From the NCBI GenBank assembly GCA_017744495.1, contig JAGIBE010000066.1, positions 8,231 through 46,686 of the forward strand: 38,456 nt of DNA, given 5' to 3'. Both the position numbers and the translations under genes were made by a program. This document shows, piece after piece, positions 8,201 to 16,659 of the stretch; positions within the stretch are counted from its first letter, which is position 1; each line of letters begins with the position of its first letter. This stretch comes from Caulobacter sp. (lineage in GTDB: Bacteria; Pseudomonadota; Alphaproteobacteria; Caulobacterales; Caulobacteraceae). The notes under the pieces were generated by a model. The model had not been told where the DNA came from and made no database searches. It saw only the letters and a list, made by a program, of their open reading frames with translations.

Positions 8201-10139
8201 CCAGGCGGTTGAAGCCGTCGCTCTCGGCGCGGCCGGTCCAGATGGCGACGAAGGCGGCCTCGAAGGCGGCCTTGATGTCGCCGAACGACAGGTGCTCGCC
8301 ACGCTCGTCGCGCAGGACGAACTCGTGGACCCAGACCTTGGCGTCGCCAGGGGTCAGCTTGAAGCCGTCCTCGATCAGCGCCTTCAGGCCCATGTGCTCC
8401 AGGATCGGCAGCACGTCGGCCAGGGGCGCGGCCGCGCCAGGGCGATAGAGCTTGAAGCGGAAGGTCAGCTTGTCGTCGTCGGGGCGGCGGAAGGCGCGGA
8501 CCTTCACCGGCTCATCGACGGCGAGGCCATCCACCACGGCCAGGTCGGCCAGGGCCTCGGCCGCGTCGTACTGGTCGCGATAGCCGGGCGGGAACGCGCC
8601 CTGCCAGCGGGTCAGGGTCTCGACCACGCGGCCGGGAGCCCCGCCGTCACGGACGGCCGCCTCGAAGCGGTCCTCCCAGGTGCGGGCGGTCTCGGCGACG
8701 GCGGCTTCCAGCGCCGCCAGGTCCGGATCGCCGTGCTTGCCGGGCGTCACGCCCAGCACATAGTGCACGCGGGCCAGGGGGGCGTCGGAGAAGCTGGGAT
8801 AGTAGGCGCTGACCCGGCCCTCGTAAGCGTCGGCCAGGATCTTGCCGGCCCGCTCCCGCACGCCGCTGTCGTAGCGCTCGCGCGGCACGAACATCAGCAC
8901 GGAGATGAAGCGGTCGAACGGATCCTTGCGGGCGAACAATCGAACGCGCGGCCGATCGTAGAGGTGCAGCACCCCCAGGGCCATCGACAGCAGCTCGTCT
9001 TCCGAGATCTGGAACAGCTCGTCGCGCGGCCAGGTCTCCAGGATGTTGCGCAGGCGCTTGCCGTTGTGGCTGTCCGGATCCTTGCCGGCCTCCTTGAGGA
9101 CGTGCTCGACCTTGCGGCGGATCACCGGCACCTCGTGGGCGGGCGTCTCGTAGGCCTCGGCGGTGAACAGGCCCACGAAGCGGACCTCGCCGGAGGGCTT
9201 GCCGTCGGCGCCGTACCGGCGCACCCCGACATAGTCCATGTAGCCACGGCGGTGGACCTTGGAGCGCAGGTTCGACTTGGCCACCACGAAGGGCGCGCCC
9301 AGCAGCAGGTGGTCGCGGACCTGGGGCGACAGGATCGCCGGCTCGCTGCCCCGGCGCAGCACGGTCAGGGTCTGGTCGCGCAGCACGCCCAGGCTGCCCT
9401 CGGGCTGGTACAGCGGCTCCTCGGCCGCGTAGCCGCCGTCGGGGGTGCGGGGATATTCGTAAACCCGGGCGCCCAGGAAAACGAAGCGGTCGCCCTCCAG
9501 CCAGTCGAGGAAGTCCAGGCCTTCCTCACGCTGCCGCTCGTCGATCGGCGCCTTGGAGGCGCGCAGTTCGTCGATCGTGCGGCGGATCAGAGCCTTCATG
9601 GCATGGAAGTCGTCAACGGCCAGCTGGACGTCGGCCAGGGCCTCGCGGACGGCGTCCAGGAGCGCCGCTTCGCGGTCCTCGCCCACCGGCGCCAGATAGA
9701 CCTGGATCATCGAGCGGGCGCCGGCCGGGGTCTGGATCACCGGGTGGAACATGGCCCGCACCGAGAAGCCCTGCTCGGCGATGGCGCCCATGATGCTGTC
9801 GACCAGGAACGGGCGGTCGGGCTGGACGATCTCCAGCAGGTCGCTCTTCAGCTCGGTCCCGCCATCCAGGTCGGGCGCGACGCGGACCGCTGGGCGGATG
9901 CGGATGCAGAGCGGCTCGCAGGCGGTTTCGCCGAAGCGCCAGAAGTCGACCAGGGCGTGGGCGATGTCGCTTGCGTCGAAGCCGGGCAGCTCTTCGGCCG
10001 ACCAGTCCTCCTGGACCTGGGCGGCGAACTGGGCCTGCGGTGCGGTCAGCGTCTCCTGCCCCAAGGCCTTGGCGAAGGCCGAAACCAAGCCGCTCGAAGG
10101 GGTGGCGGCCGCCTTGGGGTCAAGTTTTTCACCGACCAT
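5298..10139 (-). CDS. gdhZ: NAD-specific glutamate dehydrogenase, large (180-kDa) type
   Basis: Oxidatively deaminates glutamate to 2-oxoglutarate and ammonia with NAD+, a cytoplasmic catabolic enzyme. At 1,613 residues it has the length of the large bacterial class. The long N-terminal part with ACT-like folds (about residues 1-680) is followed by the catalytic core. That core has PVGSKGGFYPKQ with the substrate-binding Lys near residue 841, and the dinucleotide-binding segment GVGDMSGDVFGNGML near residue 980. A helical C-terminal region follows. GAGGA six bases before the ATG supports the start. In C. crescentus this enzyme (GdhZ) also modulates FtsZ and cell division; that is known there and only inferred here. 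The upstream region holds a promoter-like site. Confidence 0.95.
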   Translation of the reverse strand: MVGEKLDPKAAATPSSGLVSAFAKALGQETLTAPQAQFAAQVQEDWSAEELPGFDASDIAHALVDFWRFGETACEPLCIRIRPAVRVAPDLDGGTELKSDLLEIVQPDRPFLVDSIMGAIAEQGFSVRAMFHPVIQTPAGARSMIQVYLAPVGEDREAALLDAVREALADVQLAVDDFHAMKALIRRTIDELRASKAPIDERQREEGLDFLDWLEGDRFVFLGARVYEYPRTPDGGYAAEEPLYQPEGSLGVLRDQTLTVLRRGSEPAILSPQVRDHLLLGAPFVVAKSNLRSKVHRRGYMDYVGVRRYGADGKPSGEVRFVGLFTAEAYETPAHEVPVIRRKVEHVLKEAGKDPDSHNGKRLRNILETWPRDELFQISEDELLSMALGVLHLYDRPRVRLFARKDPFDRFISVLMFVPRERYDSGVRERAGKILADAYEGRVSAYYPSFSDAPLARVHYVLGVTPGKHGDPDLAALEAAVAETARTWEDRFEAAVRDGGAPGRVVETLTRWQGAFPPGYRDQYDAAEALADLAVVDGLAVDEPVKVRAFRRPDDDKLTFRFKLYRPGAAAPLADVLPILEHMGLKALIEDGFKLTPGDAKVWVHEFVLRDERGEHLSFGDIKAAFEAAFVAIWTGRAESDGFNRLVLELGVGWREAALVRALARYRQQSGLDPSQGVQEQALSDNPGVTRLILDLFRIKFDPAVRADLAARDEQAKAVQASINEALQAVESLDADRVLRRIAALIGAIQRTNFFQLGPDGEPKPYISYKIASRELEDLPAPKPYREIYVSAPHVEGVHLRFGPVARGGLRWSDRRDDFRTEVLGLVKAQQVKNAVIVPVGSKGGFYPKQLPRGGDRDAIQAEAIRAYKTFLSGLLDLTDNIDADNRIVPPPGVVVHDGEDPYLVVAADKGTATFSDIANGVAESYGFWLGDAFASGGSVGYDHKVMGITARGAWEAVKRHFRELGKDIQTEPFTVVGVGDMSGDVFGNGMLLSKQTKLLAAFDHRHIFLDPDPDPATSWAERDRMFKLPRSSWDDYDKSLISKGGGVFPRTLKQIPLSPEVRAMLEIKAEAVTPNELLTAILKAKAELLYFGGIGGYVKARTESNADAGDKANDAIRINGADLRVKVVGEGANLGVTQAGRIEFAQAGGHINTDAIDNSAGVDSSDHEVNIKILTGILERGGKLTREARNQLLPTMTDDVASHVLADNYDQTLALSLMESDAVSEVESQARFMAELEAKGRLDRKVEGLPEAAALAEREKAGKGLTRPELAVLLAYGKIDLFDDIVASEAPDDPWFEATLKGYFPPALGQYGEAMQQHRLRREIIATVLDNQMINMCGPTFPSRLRAAAGCDTTALVIAFAAAREILGVDALWDQISALDGKASASGQLALYKALAYAQRSLTFWLARRAFKDKSTVKALVEAYGPSVKALSALGTSILSPFEQKAVAKRAKAYVADGAPEALALAVAALQPVTTAADLVDLGNASSWSVENVARLYHQVGAAYGFDRLRSAAGSFVGGDAFERLAVRRLIEDMLSEQTAITQAVLKFAANAQAGDDEVSAKAAVTSWGALRTEAVRAAKRTVDDIEQAGGGWTFAKLTIANAALRGLASAG

Positions 10140-10168
10140 AGGATTTCCTCGCGAATTTTTGGCGACAA

Positions 10169-10194
10169 CCTAGCCCTTCCCGGCCAGGTTTCAA
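10169..10194 (-). promoter_or_regulatory. Candidate gdhZ promoter
   Basis: On the minus strand TTGAAA (10194-10189) and GCTAGG (10174-10169) are 14 bases apart, similar to Caulobacter housekeeping promoters (TTGACGS, then GCTANAWC). Transcription would begin near 10162 and give a leader of about 20 bases. An AGGTT-TC-AACCT dyad (10186-10197) covers the -35 and could be a regulator site. Read by eye only. Confidence 0.4.
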
Positions 10195-10258
10195 CCTTAA
10201 CCAGGGAAAAGCACGGAATATCTTACCGAAGCGAGAACGCCAGGCGGCGCATACGGAA

Positions 10259-10378
10259 GCGCCGCCGGTTGGGGGGAACCGGCGGCGCGGGCCCGCCGGG
10301 GGGAGGCGGGCGTTTCCGCATCGGACGCTCCAGAAAATCGGTCTGCGTCGCGCGGGGTCGGCGTGGGGGGCCGCCGAC
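10259..10378 (-). ncRNA. Candidate small RNA or structured 3' UTR with three C6-loop hairpins
   Basis: Three perfect stem-loops lie between the AI-2E permease and gdhZ. On the minus strand they are: a 7-bp stem 10378-10372/10363-10357 with loop GCCCCCCA; a 7-bp stem 10311-10305/10297-10291 with loop TCCCCCC; and a 12-bp stem 10288-10277/10270-10259 with loop CCCCCC. Each loop presents six consecutive C residues. C-rich loops that pair with Shine-Dalgarno sequences are characteristic of several alphaproteobacterial sRNAs. The element begins about 30 bases after the permease stop and ends upstream of the candidate gdhZ promoter, so it is either the permease 3' UTR, a processed product of it, or an independent transcript. 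Ends and expression cannot be read from the sequence. Confidence 0.45.
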
Positions 10379-10408
10379 AGGATGTAGATAGGAAGGCCAT
10401 TCGGGATT

Positions 10409-11554
10409 TTAAGTCCCCTTCGACGACTTCTGTCGCGGAGACGACGAAGGGTCGGCTTTTTTGTCGAACGAAGCCTTGCCGGAGGTCCCCGGCGCTCGCC
10501 GGCTCAACGTCTCGCCGCTGGGATCGCCGTCCTCCGACAGCAGGATCGCGATCCAGCGCGTGCCGTCGAACTGGGCCAGGATCAGCATCGCCGCCACGGT
10601 CAGGGGCGTGGACAGGAACATGCCGGTCACGCCCCACAGGGCGCCCCAGACCGCCAACGACAGCAGGACCACGGTCGGGTCCATGTTCAGGCTGTCGCCC
10701 TGCATGCGCGGATAGATGACGTTGCCGACCACGAAGAAGATCAGCTCCAGGGCGCCGAACAGGATCACGGCCGGCCAGAAGCTGTCGGGGAACTGCACCA
10801 GCGCGAACAGCGGCGGCAGGATGCAGCCGATCGCCCCGCCCAGGATCGGGATGTAGGCGGCCACGAAGATCAGGAAGGCCCAGAACAGCGCGTTGTCCAG
10901 GCGCAGCAGCATCATCACCACCCAGGCGGCGACGGCGATCATCAGGCCGGTGACGGTCTGAATCCACAGGTATTGCTCCACCCCGTTGCGGATGCGCTGG
11001 AACAACTGCATCGCGCCCTCGCGCTCGGCATGGTGCGGATAGAGCGCGACGATCTTGCGACTGAACCCCCGCCGCGAGGCGATGATGAAGCCCAGATAGA
11101 TCAGCACAAGGATGGCGCTGGAGGCGAAGTTCTGCAGGCTCTGGGCGGCCGCCCCCGCGTACTTGCTGGGATTGAGCTGATTGATCAGGTCGCCGATCGT
11201 CGGGGCCACCTTGACGCCGAGCAGGGCGGCGACCTTGGCGATCACCTCGTTCAGCCGCGGGGCGTAGTCGCGTATCTGGCCCACGAAGTCCGCGCCGTTC
11301 GAGGTCACCACCCAGACCGCGCCGGCGAACATGGCGATCGACAGGACGATGGCGCTGGGCAGGGCCAAGCCCTTGGGGAAGCGCGGCACCCGCTCGACCA
11401 GCACCCGGGCGAAGCTGTCGATCATCACGGCCAGGAACACGGCCATGGCCAAGGGCGTGAGGATGTCCTGCATCCAGTAGAGGGCCGCGCCGCCGGCGAT
11501 GACCGCCAGGAACACCAGGGCGTTGCGACCGGTGATCGAGGGGGGAATGGCCAT
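10409..11554 (-). CDS. AI-2E/PerM family permease
   Basis: Inner-membrane protein of 381 residues with about eight hydrophobic segments. The N-terminal hairpin (FLAVIAGGAALYWMQDILTPL) and the conserved loop A-Y-I-P-I-L-G-G in the C-terminal half identify the AI-2E transporter family (UPF0118). Members export autoinducer-2 or act as Na+/H+ antiporters, and which applies here is unknown. The C-terminal tail, about 40 residues rich in Ser, Lys and Arg, is cytoplasmic and probably disordered. The frame is open far upstream, but the start at 11554 matches family length. The leader carries an A/G-rich stretch (GAGAAAGAG) as a weak ribosome site. It is divergent from the HerA-like gene. Confidence 0.88.
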   Translation of the reverse strand: MAIPPSITGRNALVFLAVIAGGAALYWMQDILTPLAMAVFLAVMIDSFARVLVERVPRFPKGLALPSAIVLSIAMFAGAVWVVTSNGADFVGQIRDYAPRLNEVIAKVAALLGVKVAPTIGDLINQLNPSKYAGAAAQSLQNFASSAILVLIYLGFIIASRRGFSRKIVALYPHHAEREGAMQLFQRIRNGVEQYLWIQTVTGLMIAVAAWVVMMLLRLDNALFWAFLIFVAAYIPILGGAIGCILPPLFALVQFPDSFWPAVILFGALELIFFVVGNVIYPRMQGDSLNMDPTVVLLSLAVWGALWGVTGMFLSTPLTVAAMLILAQFDGTRWIAILLSEDGDPSGETLSRRAPGTSGKASFDKKADPSSSPRQKSSKGT

Positions 11555-11624
11555 CGGGGGTGTCTCTTTCTCGTTGTAGGCTTGAACGTCTGTAGAAAGA
11601 CTCGCACCACATTGCGCGTGCGGA

Positions 11625-11651
11625 TTGGCGCGGCGCAAGGCCGAGGCTAGG
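11625..11651 (+). promoter_or_regulatory. Candidate promoter of the HerA/DUF853 gene
   Basis: TTGGCG (11625-11630) and GCTAGG (11646-11651) are 15 bases apart in the 127-bp divergent region. The -10 is the same hexamer as in the proposed gdhZ promoter. Transcription would start about 20 bases before the ATG at 11682. Confidence 0.35.
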
Positions 11652-11681
11652 CTTAAGTCCCCAATGTGAAGGACGTTGCGT

Positions 11682-13217
11682 ATGACCCTGGCGATCGGCG
11701 AAGGCGAAATCCTGATCGGGCTCAGCCATGAAGGCGGACCGGTGACCCAGCGCCTGGACCGCTCCAACCGCCACGGCGTAGTGGCCGGCGCGACCGGCAC
11801 CGGCAAGACCGTCACCCTGCAGGTCATGGCCCAGGCCTTCGCCGACGCGGGCGTCCCGGTGTTCGCCGCCGACGTGAAGGGCGACCTTTCCGGCGTGGCC
11901 ATGACCGGCGCGCCCAACGCCAAGATGCAGGAACGGGCCGCATCCATGGGCCTGACCCTGACGCCCTCGGCTCCGCCGGTGGTGCTGTGGGACCTGTTCG
12001 GCCAGAAGGGCCACCCGATCCGCACAACCATTTCCGAGATGGGCCCGGTGCTGCTGTCGCGGCTGCTCGAGTTGAACGACGTGCAGGAGGGCGTGCTGAC
12101 CGTGGTCTTCCACGTCGCCGACCAGGACGGCCTCTTGCTGCTGGACCTGAAGGACCTGCAGGCGGCCCTGAAATACGTCGCCGACCACGCCGCCGAGATC
12201 GGCACGCAATACGGCAACGTCTCGCCGGCCACGGTGGGCGCCATCCAGCGCAAGCTGCTGACCCTGCAGAGCCAGGGGGCCGAGAACTTCTTCGGCGAGC
12301 CGGCCCTGAAGCTGGCCGACATCATGCGCACAGACGTGGCCGGGCGCGGCTACGTCAACCTACTGGCGGCCGACCGGCTGATCCAGTCGCCCAAGCTCTA
12401 TTCGACCTTCCTGCTGTGGCTGCTGTCGGAACTGTTCGAGGAGCTGCCCGAGATGGGCGATCCCGATAAGCCCAAGCTCGTCTTCTTCTTCGACGAGGCC
12501 CACCTGCTGTTCAACGACGCGCCCAAGCCGCTGCTGGAAAAGATCGAGCAGGTCGTGCGGCTGATCCGCTCCAAGGGCGTGGGGGTCTATTTCGTCACCC
12601 AGAACCCGGCCGACATCCCCGACGCCGTGCTGAGCCAGCTGGGCGCGCGGGTGCAGCACGCGCTGCGGGCCTACACTCCTGCCGATCAGAAGGGCCTGAA
12701 GGCCGCCGCCCAGTCATTCCGCGAGAACCCCGCCTTCGACACCGCCGAGATCATCCAGGCCCTCGGCGTGGGCGAGGCCCTGATCTCGACCCTGGACGAG
12801 AAGGGCGCGCCCTGCGTGGTGCAAAAGACCCTGATCCGTCCGCCCGCCTCGCGCCTGGGGCCGCTGACGCCCGAGGAGCGCGCGGCCCTGATCGCCGGCA
12901 GCCCGGTGGCCGGCCTCTACGATCAAGCGCTGGACCGCGAGTCCGCCTACGAGATCCTGCAGGGCCGCGCCGTCCAGGCCCAGCGGCAGGCGCAGGACGC
13001 CGCCGCGGCGGCCGAGGCCGAACGCCAGCGCTCGGCCGCCGAAAAGGTCCGCGAACGGGAAGAGACGCGCCAGGCCCGCGCAGCGCCGCGCCCTCGGACG
13101 TCGAACCGCCAATCGGTGGCCGAGGCCTTCGCCACCTCGCTGGTCCGCACCATCGCCAGCCAGGCGGGCCGCGAGATCATGCGGGGCCTGCTGGGCGGCA
13201 TGTCGCGACGACGATAG
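11682..13217 (+). CDS. HerA-like ATPase, DUF853 family
   Basis: A 511-residue P-loop ATPase of the HerA/FtsK group (YjgR-like, formerly DUF853). Walker A GATGTGKT is near residues 37-44 and Walker B VFFFDEAH near 266-273. A sensor-type TQNP segment and a conserved Arg-rich end ([13 protein letters not shown]) follow, after a coiled, Ala/Glu/Arg-rich stretch at about 420-465. HerA proteins move along DNA, but the cellular role of this family is not established. ATG at 11682 is preferred to an in-frame TTG six bases earlier because AAGGA is eight bases from the ATG. It converges on the c-di-GMP gene, three bases away. Confidence 0.88.
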   Translation: MTLAIGEGEILIGLSHEGGPVTQRLDRSNRHGVVAGATGTGKTVTLQVMAQAFADAGVPVFAADVKGDLSGVAMTGAPNAKMQERAASMGLTLTPSAPPVVLWDLFGQKGHPIRTTISEMGPVLLSRLLELNDVQEGVLTVVFHVADQDGLLLLDLKDLQAALKYVADHAAEIGTQYGNVSPATVGAIQRKLLTLQSQGAENFFGEPALKLADIMRTDVAGRGYVNLLAADRLIQSPKLYSTFLLWLLSELFEELPEMGDPDKPKLVFFFDEAHLLFNDAPKPLLEKIEQVVRLIRSKGVGVYFVTQNPADIPDAVLSQLGARVQHALRAYTPADQKGLKAAAQSFRENPAFDTAEIIQALGVGEALISTLDEKGAPCVVQKTLIRPPASRLGPLTPEERAALIAGSPVAGLYDQALDRESAYEILQGRAVQAQRQAQDAAAAAEAERQRSAAEKVREREETRQARAAPRPRTSNRQSVAEAFATSLVRTIASQAGREIMRGLLGGMSRRR

Positions 13218-13220
13218 GCC

Positions 13221-15641
13221 CTAGGCCGCCTTGCGGCGACGCGGCTTCTTCGGGACAACCTCGGCCTTGTCGGTCGAGGCGGCGCTGGCCAGGGTCCAGG
13301 CGTCCAGGGCGTCGACGGGCGACGGCCGGCCGATCGCGTAACCCTGCAGCTCGGCGCAGTCCTCGCCGCGCAGGAAGTCGATCTGCTCCTGGGTCTCCAC
13401 GCCCTCGGCCACGCACGGGATCTCCAGGCTGCGGCCCAGACCCAGCACGGCGCGGACGATCACGGTCGCGCGGTCATGGCGATGGATGTTCTCGACGAAG
13501 CTCTTGTCGATCTTGATCTTGTCGAACGGGAACGACTGCAGGGTCGACAGCGACGAGAAGCCGGTGCCGAAGTCGTCCATGGCGATGCGCACGCCCAGGG
13601 CCTTCAGGCGGCGCAGGTTGTCCAGCGCCCGCTGATAGTCCTTGAACAGGGCGCTCTCGGTGATCTCCAGCTCCAGCCGCCTGGGCGACAGGCCGGTGGC
13701 CACCAGCACCTCGTGCACGAGGGTGGGCAGGTTGGGCTGGTTCAGCTGCAGCGGCGACAGGTTGACCGCGATGCGCAGCGGGCGCTCCCAGGTCACCGCG
13801 TCGGCGCAGGCGCGGCGCAGGACCCACTCGCCCAGCTGGGCGATCAGGCCGTTTTCTTCGGCGACCGGGATAAACTCCAGCGGCGGGACCATGCCGCGCA
13901 CCGGGTGGTTCCAGCGCACCAGAGCCTCGAAACCGCACACCTCGCCGTCAGCCGCCTTGGCGAGGGGTTGGTAGTAAACGACCAGATCCTCGTCGGCGAT
14001 CGCCTGGCGCAGCTCGCGGGCCAGGGTCCGGCGCTCGCGGATCGACTCATCCATTTCGCGCTTGAAGAAGCGATAGGCCCCGCGGCCGCCTTCCTTGGCG
14101 CGGTACAGGGCCATGTCGGCGTTGGCGAGCAGGGCCTCGGCGGTGCGGCCATCGTCGGGGAACAGCGACACGCCGAGGCTGGCGCCCATGGCCAGGTCCT
14201 GGCCCTCGTAGGTCGCCGGGACCGACAGGGTCTCGAGCAGCCGACCGGCCAGTTCGGCGGCGGCGGCGGGCTGGTCGCCGGCGGCCACCTGGACGACGAT
14301 GAACTCGTCGCCGCCGAGGCGCGCCGCGAACGACGGGGCGGTCAGGCAGTCCTGCAGACGGCGCGCGGTCTCGACCAGCAGGGCGTCGCCCGCCAGGTGA
14401 CCGTGCAGGTCGTTGGCTTCCTTGAAATGGTCCAGGTCGATGCAGATCAGCGACAGGCTCTCGCCCGACGCCTCGACGCGGTCCAGGGCCGCGGCAAGGC
14501 GGATTTGCAGCGAGTTGCGGTTCGGCAGGCCGGTCAGGCCGTCGTGTTCGGCCAGGTAGCGGATCTTTTCCTCGGCCGAGCGGCGCTCGCGCAGGTCGCG
14601 CACGGCCAGCACGGTCAGGCCCGAGGTCTCGGCGCGAGCGCCGTCGTCCATGAGGCGCGAGAACACCTCCACCGGAATCGCCCGACCGCCGTCCGCCGGC
14701 TGCAGCACGCCTTCGCGGCGCTCGCCTTCACGGGCGGCGACCGCGGCGTCGAACGTCAGCAGGTCGGACAGCGGCATGCGCAGCAAGGCGTCCAGCTCGA
14801 CGCCCGACAGCTCGCAGAAGGCGGCGTTGGCGTCGTTGATGCGGCCGGCCTGGACCACGACGATGCCTTCGTAGGCGGCGTCGGCCAGGCGGCGGATACG
14901 ATCCAGGGCCGAGCGGCTGGTCGAGGATTCGATGGCCACCGCGCCCAGGCCGCCCAGGATGATCATGCCGGTGATCGAGACCACGGCCAGGGTCAGGATC
15001 GCGCCTGACAGCATCTGGTCGGGCACGTTGATCGAGGGATCGGGCACGATGGTGATCGCGCCCATGCCGATGAAGTGCAGAGCGCAGACGCCCAGGGTCA
15101 GGACCGCGCCGCCGCCCAGTTGCTTGACCAGGCTGCGCGCACGGCCGGCCAGCTGCAGGGCGCCCGCCGCGCCGACCACGCCGACCAGAACCGACAGGGC
15201 GATCGTCGCCTGCTCCCACTGCACGAAGCCCTGGGTCACGAAGGCCGACATGCCGGTGTAGTGCATGGCCGCGACGCCCATGCCCAGGATCAGGCCGCCG
15301 GCGAAATCGTTGGTGCGCGTGCGCTGGGCCGAGGCCACGGCGAAACCGCCGGCCATGAACATGACCGAGATCATCAGCGACAGCAGGGTGCCCGACGGAC
15401 TGTAGCCGGTCTTCAGGCCGGGGCTGTAGGCGACCATGGCGATGAAGTGGGTGGCCCATACGCCCGAGCCCGAGACCAGGCCGGTCAGCAGCAGCCAGGC
15501 GGCCCGGACCACGCCCTTGGCCCCGCGCATGCGCGAGTAGAGGCGGAACGCCGTGAAGCACGCGGCGAAGCAGATCAGTCCGGCGACCACGACCAGGCGG
15601 AGGTCGTGCTCTGTCGTCAGGCAGGTCAAAACCTTCAGCAA
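13221..15641 (-). CDS. MHYT-PAS-GGDEF-EAL c-di-GMP turnover protein
   Basis: Membrane-anchored cyclic-di-GMP enzyme of about 806 residues. The N-terminal MHYT sensor has three repeats visible as THFIAM, MHYTGM and LHFIGM within roughly seven membrane helices (residues 1-235). A PAS-like segment follows (about 245-355), then GGDEF (about 360-525, motif GGDEF intact) and EAL (about 545-785; EALVRW and DDFGTGFSSL intact). Intact catalytic residues allow both synthesis and hydrolysis; the C. crescentus counterpart, CC_0091 as I recall, acts as a phosphodiesterase. MHYT domains are proposed to sense oxygen, CO or NO through metal. No ATG is near the start. TTG at 15641 with GGGGGA seven bases upstream is chosen; TTG at 15656 would add five residues. 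Confidence 0.92.
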   Translation of the reverse strand: MLKVLTCLTTEHDLRLVVVAGLICFAACFTAFRLYSRMRGAKGVVRAAWLLLTGLVSGSGVWATHFIAMVAYSPGLKTGYSPSGTLLSLMISVMFMAGGFAVASAQRTRTNDFAGGLILGMGVAAMHYTGMSAFVTQGFVQWEQATIALSVLVGVVGAAGALQLAGRARSLVKQLGGGAVLTLGVCALHFIGMGAITIVPDPSINVPDQMLSGAILTLAVVSITGMIILGGLGAVAIESSTSRSALDRIRRLADAAYEGIVVVQAGRINDANAAFCELSGVELDALLRMPLSDLLTFDAAVAAREGERREGVLQPADGGRAIPVEVFSRLMDDGARAETSGLTVLAVRDLRERRSAEEKIRYLAEHDGLTGLPNRNSLQIRLAAALDRVEASGESLSLICIDLDHFKEANDLHGHLAGDALLVETARRLQDCLTAPSFAARLGGDEFIVVQVAAGDQPAAAAELAGRLLETLSVPATYEGQDLAMGASLGVSLFPDDGRTAEALLANADMALYRAKEGGRGAYRFFKREMDESIRERRTLARELRQAIADEDLVVYYQPLAKAADGEVCGFEALVRWNHPVRGMVPPLEFIPVAEENGLIAQLGEWVLRRACADAVTWERPLRIAVNLSPLQLNQPNLPTLVHEVLVATGLSPRRLELEITESALFKDYQRALDNLRRLKALGVRIAMDDFGTGFSSLSTLQSFPFDKIKIDKSFVENIHRHDRATVIVRAVLGLGRSLEIPCVAEGVETQEQIDFLRGEDCAELQGYAIGRPSPVDALDAWTLASAASTDKAEVVPKKPRRRKAA

Positions 15642-15726
15642 GCGAGGGTCCCCCAAGGCATTCGTGCTAGGGATACCTTGGAAGATGCAAAAAAAGCGTT
15701 TCGCGGATGGGACGCGTGCGGACGGC

Positions 15727-16659
15727 CTATTCCACGGCCTCGGCGAGCCCCCTGCGACGCGACAGCTGGTGCTCGCGCCAGCTGATCAGCAGCGTCGAGG
15801 CCACGACGATCGCCGCCCCCAGCAGCACGGCCGGGCTGGGCGTCTCATGGAACAGCGCCAAGCCCGCGATCACCGCGAACACCAGGCGGGTATAGTCGAT
15901 CGGGGCCATCACCGCCGCCTCGCCCGCCTCCATGCCCTTGATGTAGCAGCCCTGGGTCAGGGTGCCGATCACGCCCATCAGGGCCAGCAGCCCCACATCC
16001 GGCAGGCTGGGCCACCGCCAGACGAACAGGGCCGGCGGGATCGAGAAGATCAGGCCCAGGCCCGCCGCATAGACCAGCAGGGTGAAGGGCGAGTGGTCGC
16101 GGGTCATCACCTTCATGCCGGTGATGGTCAGGGCGAACAGCAGGGCCGAGGCCAGGGCGGCGGCCTGCGGCCAGCCCAGCCAGTGGGCCGCGCCCGCCCC
16201 GCCCGGCCTCAGCATGATCAGCACGCCGACGAAGCCGACCACAGCCGCCCCGATCCGCAACGGACCGACGGGTTCGCGCAGCACCAGGGCCGCCAGCGGG
16301 ACCAGCCACAGGGTGCGGGTGAACGACAGGGCGTTGGCGTCGGCCAGCGGCAGTTGCTGGTAAGCATAGAACGCCAGGATCATCGCCAGCACCCCGGCGC
16401 TGGACCGGAAGATCAGGATGCCGGGCCGCGTGGTCCGCAGGGCCCCGCGCCAATCCCTCGCCACCAGCGGCAGCAGGATCACCGCGCCCGCCAGCTGCCG
16501 GTAGAAGGTCTGCAGCGCGGCCGGATAGCCGGCGCCCAGATATTTAATCAGCGTGGTCATGGCGGTGAACAGCACCGCCGAGGCCAGCATCCACAACGCC
16601 CCGCGCAGGTTCGGCGTCAGGCGGGACCCGAACGCCCGCCCGGCGGCGATCATGCTCAT
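15727..16659 (-). CDS. DMT superfamily (EamA) transporter
   Basis: Inner-membrane protein of 310 residues with ten hydrophobic segments arranged as two EamA repeats, each about 140 residues. Conserved features are R-G-x-x-W-M-L near the start, the LALxRxxTFYR-like segment seen as LQTFYRQLAGA, and a Pro-rich second repeat ending in GAAIVVASTLLISWRE. Such proteins export amino acids, purines or similar metabolites, and this substrate is unknown. The start at 16659 overlaps the stop of the upstream SDR gene by four bases (ATGA), so the two are co-translated. A T7 run follows the gene on the minus strand but lacks a convincing hairpin. Confidence 0.85.
   Translation of the reverse strand: MSMIAAGRAFGSRLTPNLRGALWMLASAVLFTAMTTLIKYLGAGYPAALQTFYRQLAGAVILLPLVARDWRGALRTTRPGILIFRSSAGVLAMILAFYAYQQLPLADANALSFTRTLWLVPLAALVLREPVGPLRIGAAVVGFVGVLIMLRPGGAGAAHWLGWPQAAALASALLFALTITGMKVMTRDHSPFTLLVYAAGLGLIFSIPPALFVWRWPSLPDVGLLALMGVIGTLTQGCYIKGMEAGEAAVMAPIDYTRLVFAVIAGLALFHETPSPAVLLGAAIVVASTLLISWREHQLSRRRGLAEAVE

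Noticed and set aside
5643-10391. A 1,582-residue open frame on the plus strand opposite gdhZ
   Set aside because: Gln/Gly/Val/Asp-rich translation with no motif, fully antisense to a clear enzyme in high-GC DNA; a codon-usage shadow.
13476-15008. 510-residue plus-strand frame opposite the GGDEF-EAL gene
   Set aside because: Antisense to intact GGDEF and EAL motifs, no domain of its own.
15680-15726. T7 run on the minus strand after the DMT gene as an intrinsic terminator
   Set aside because: Only a 3-4 bp stem (GCG-AAA-CGC) precedes the T's; too weak to call.
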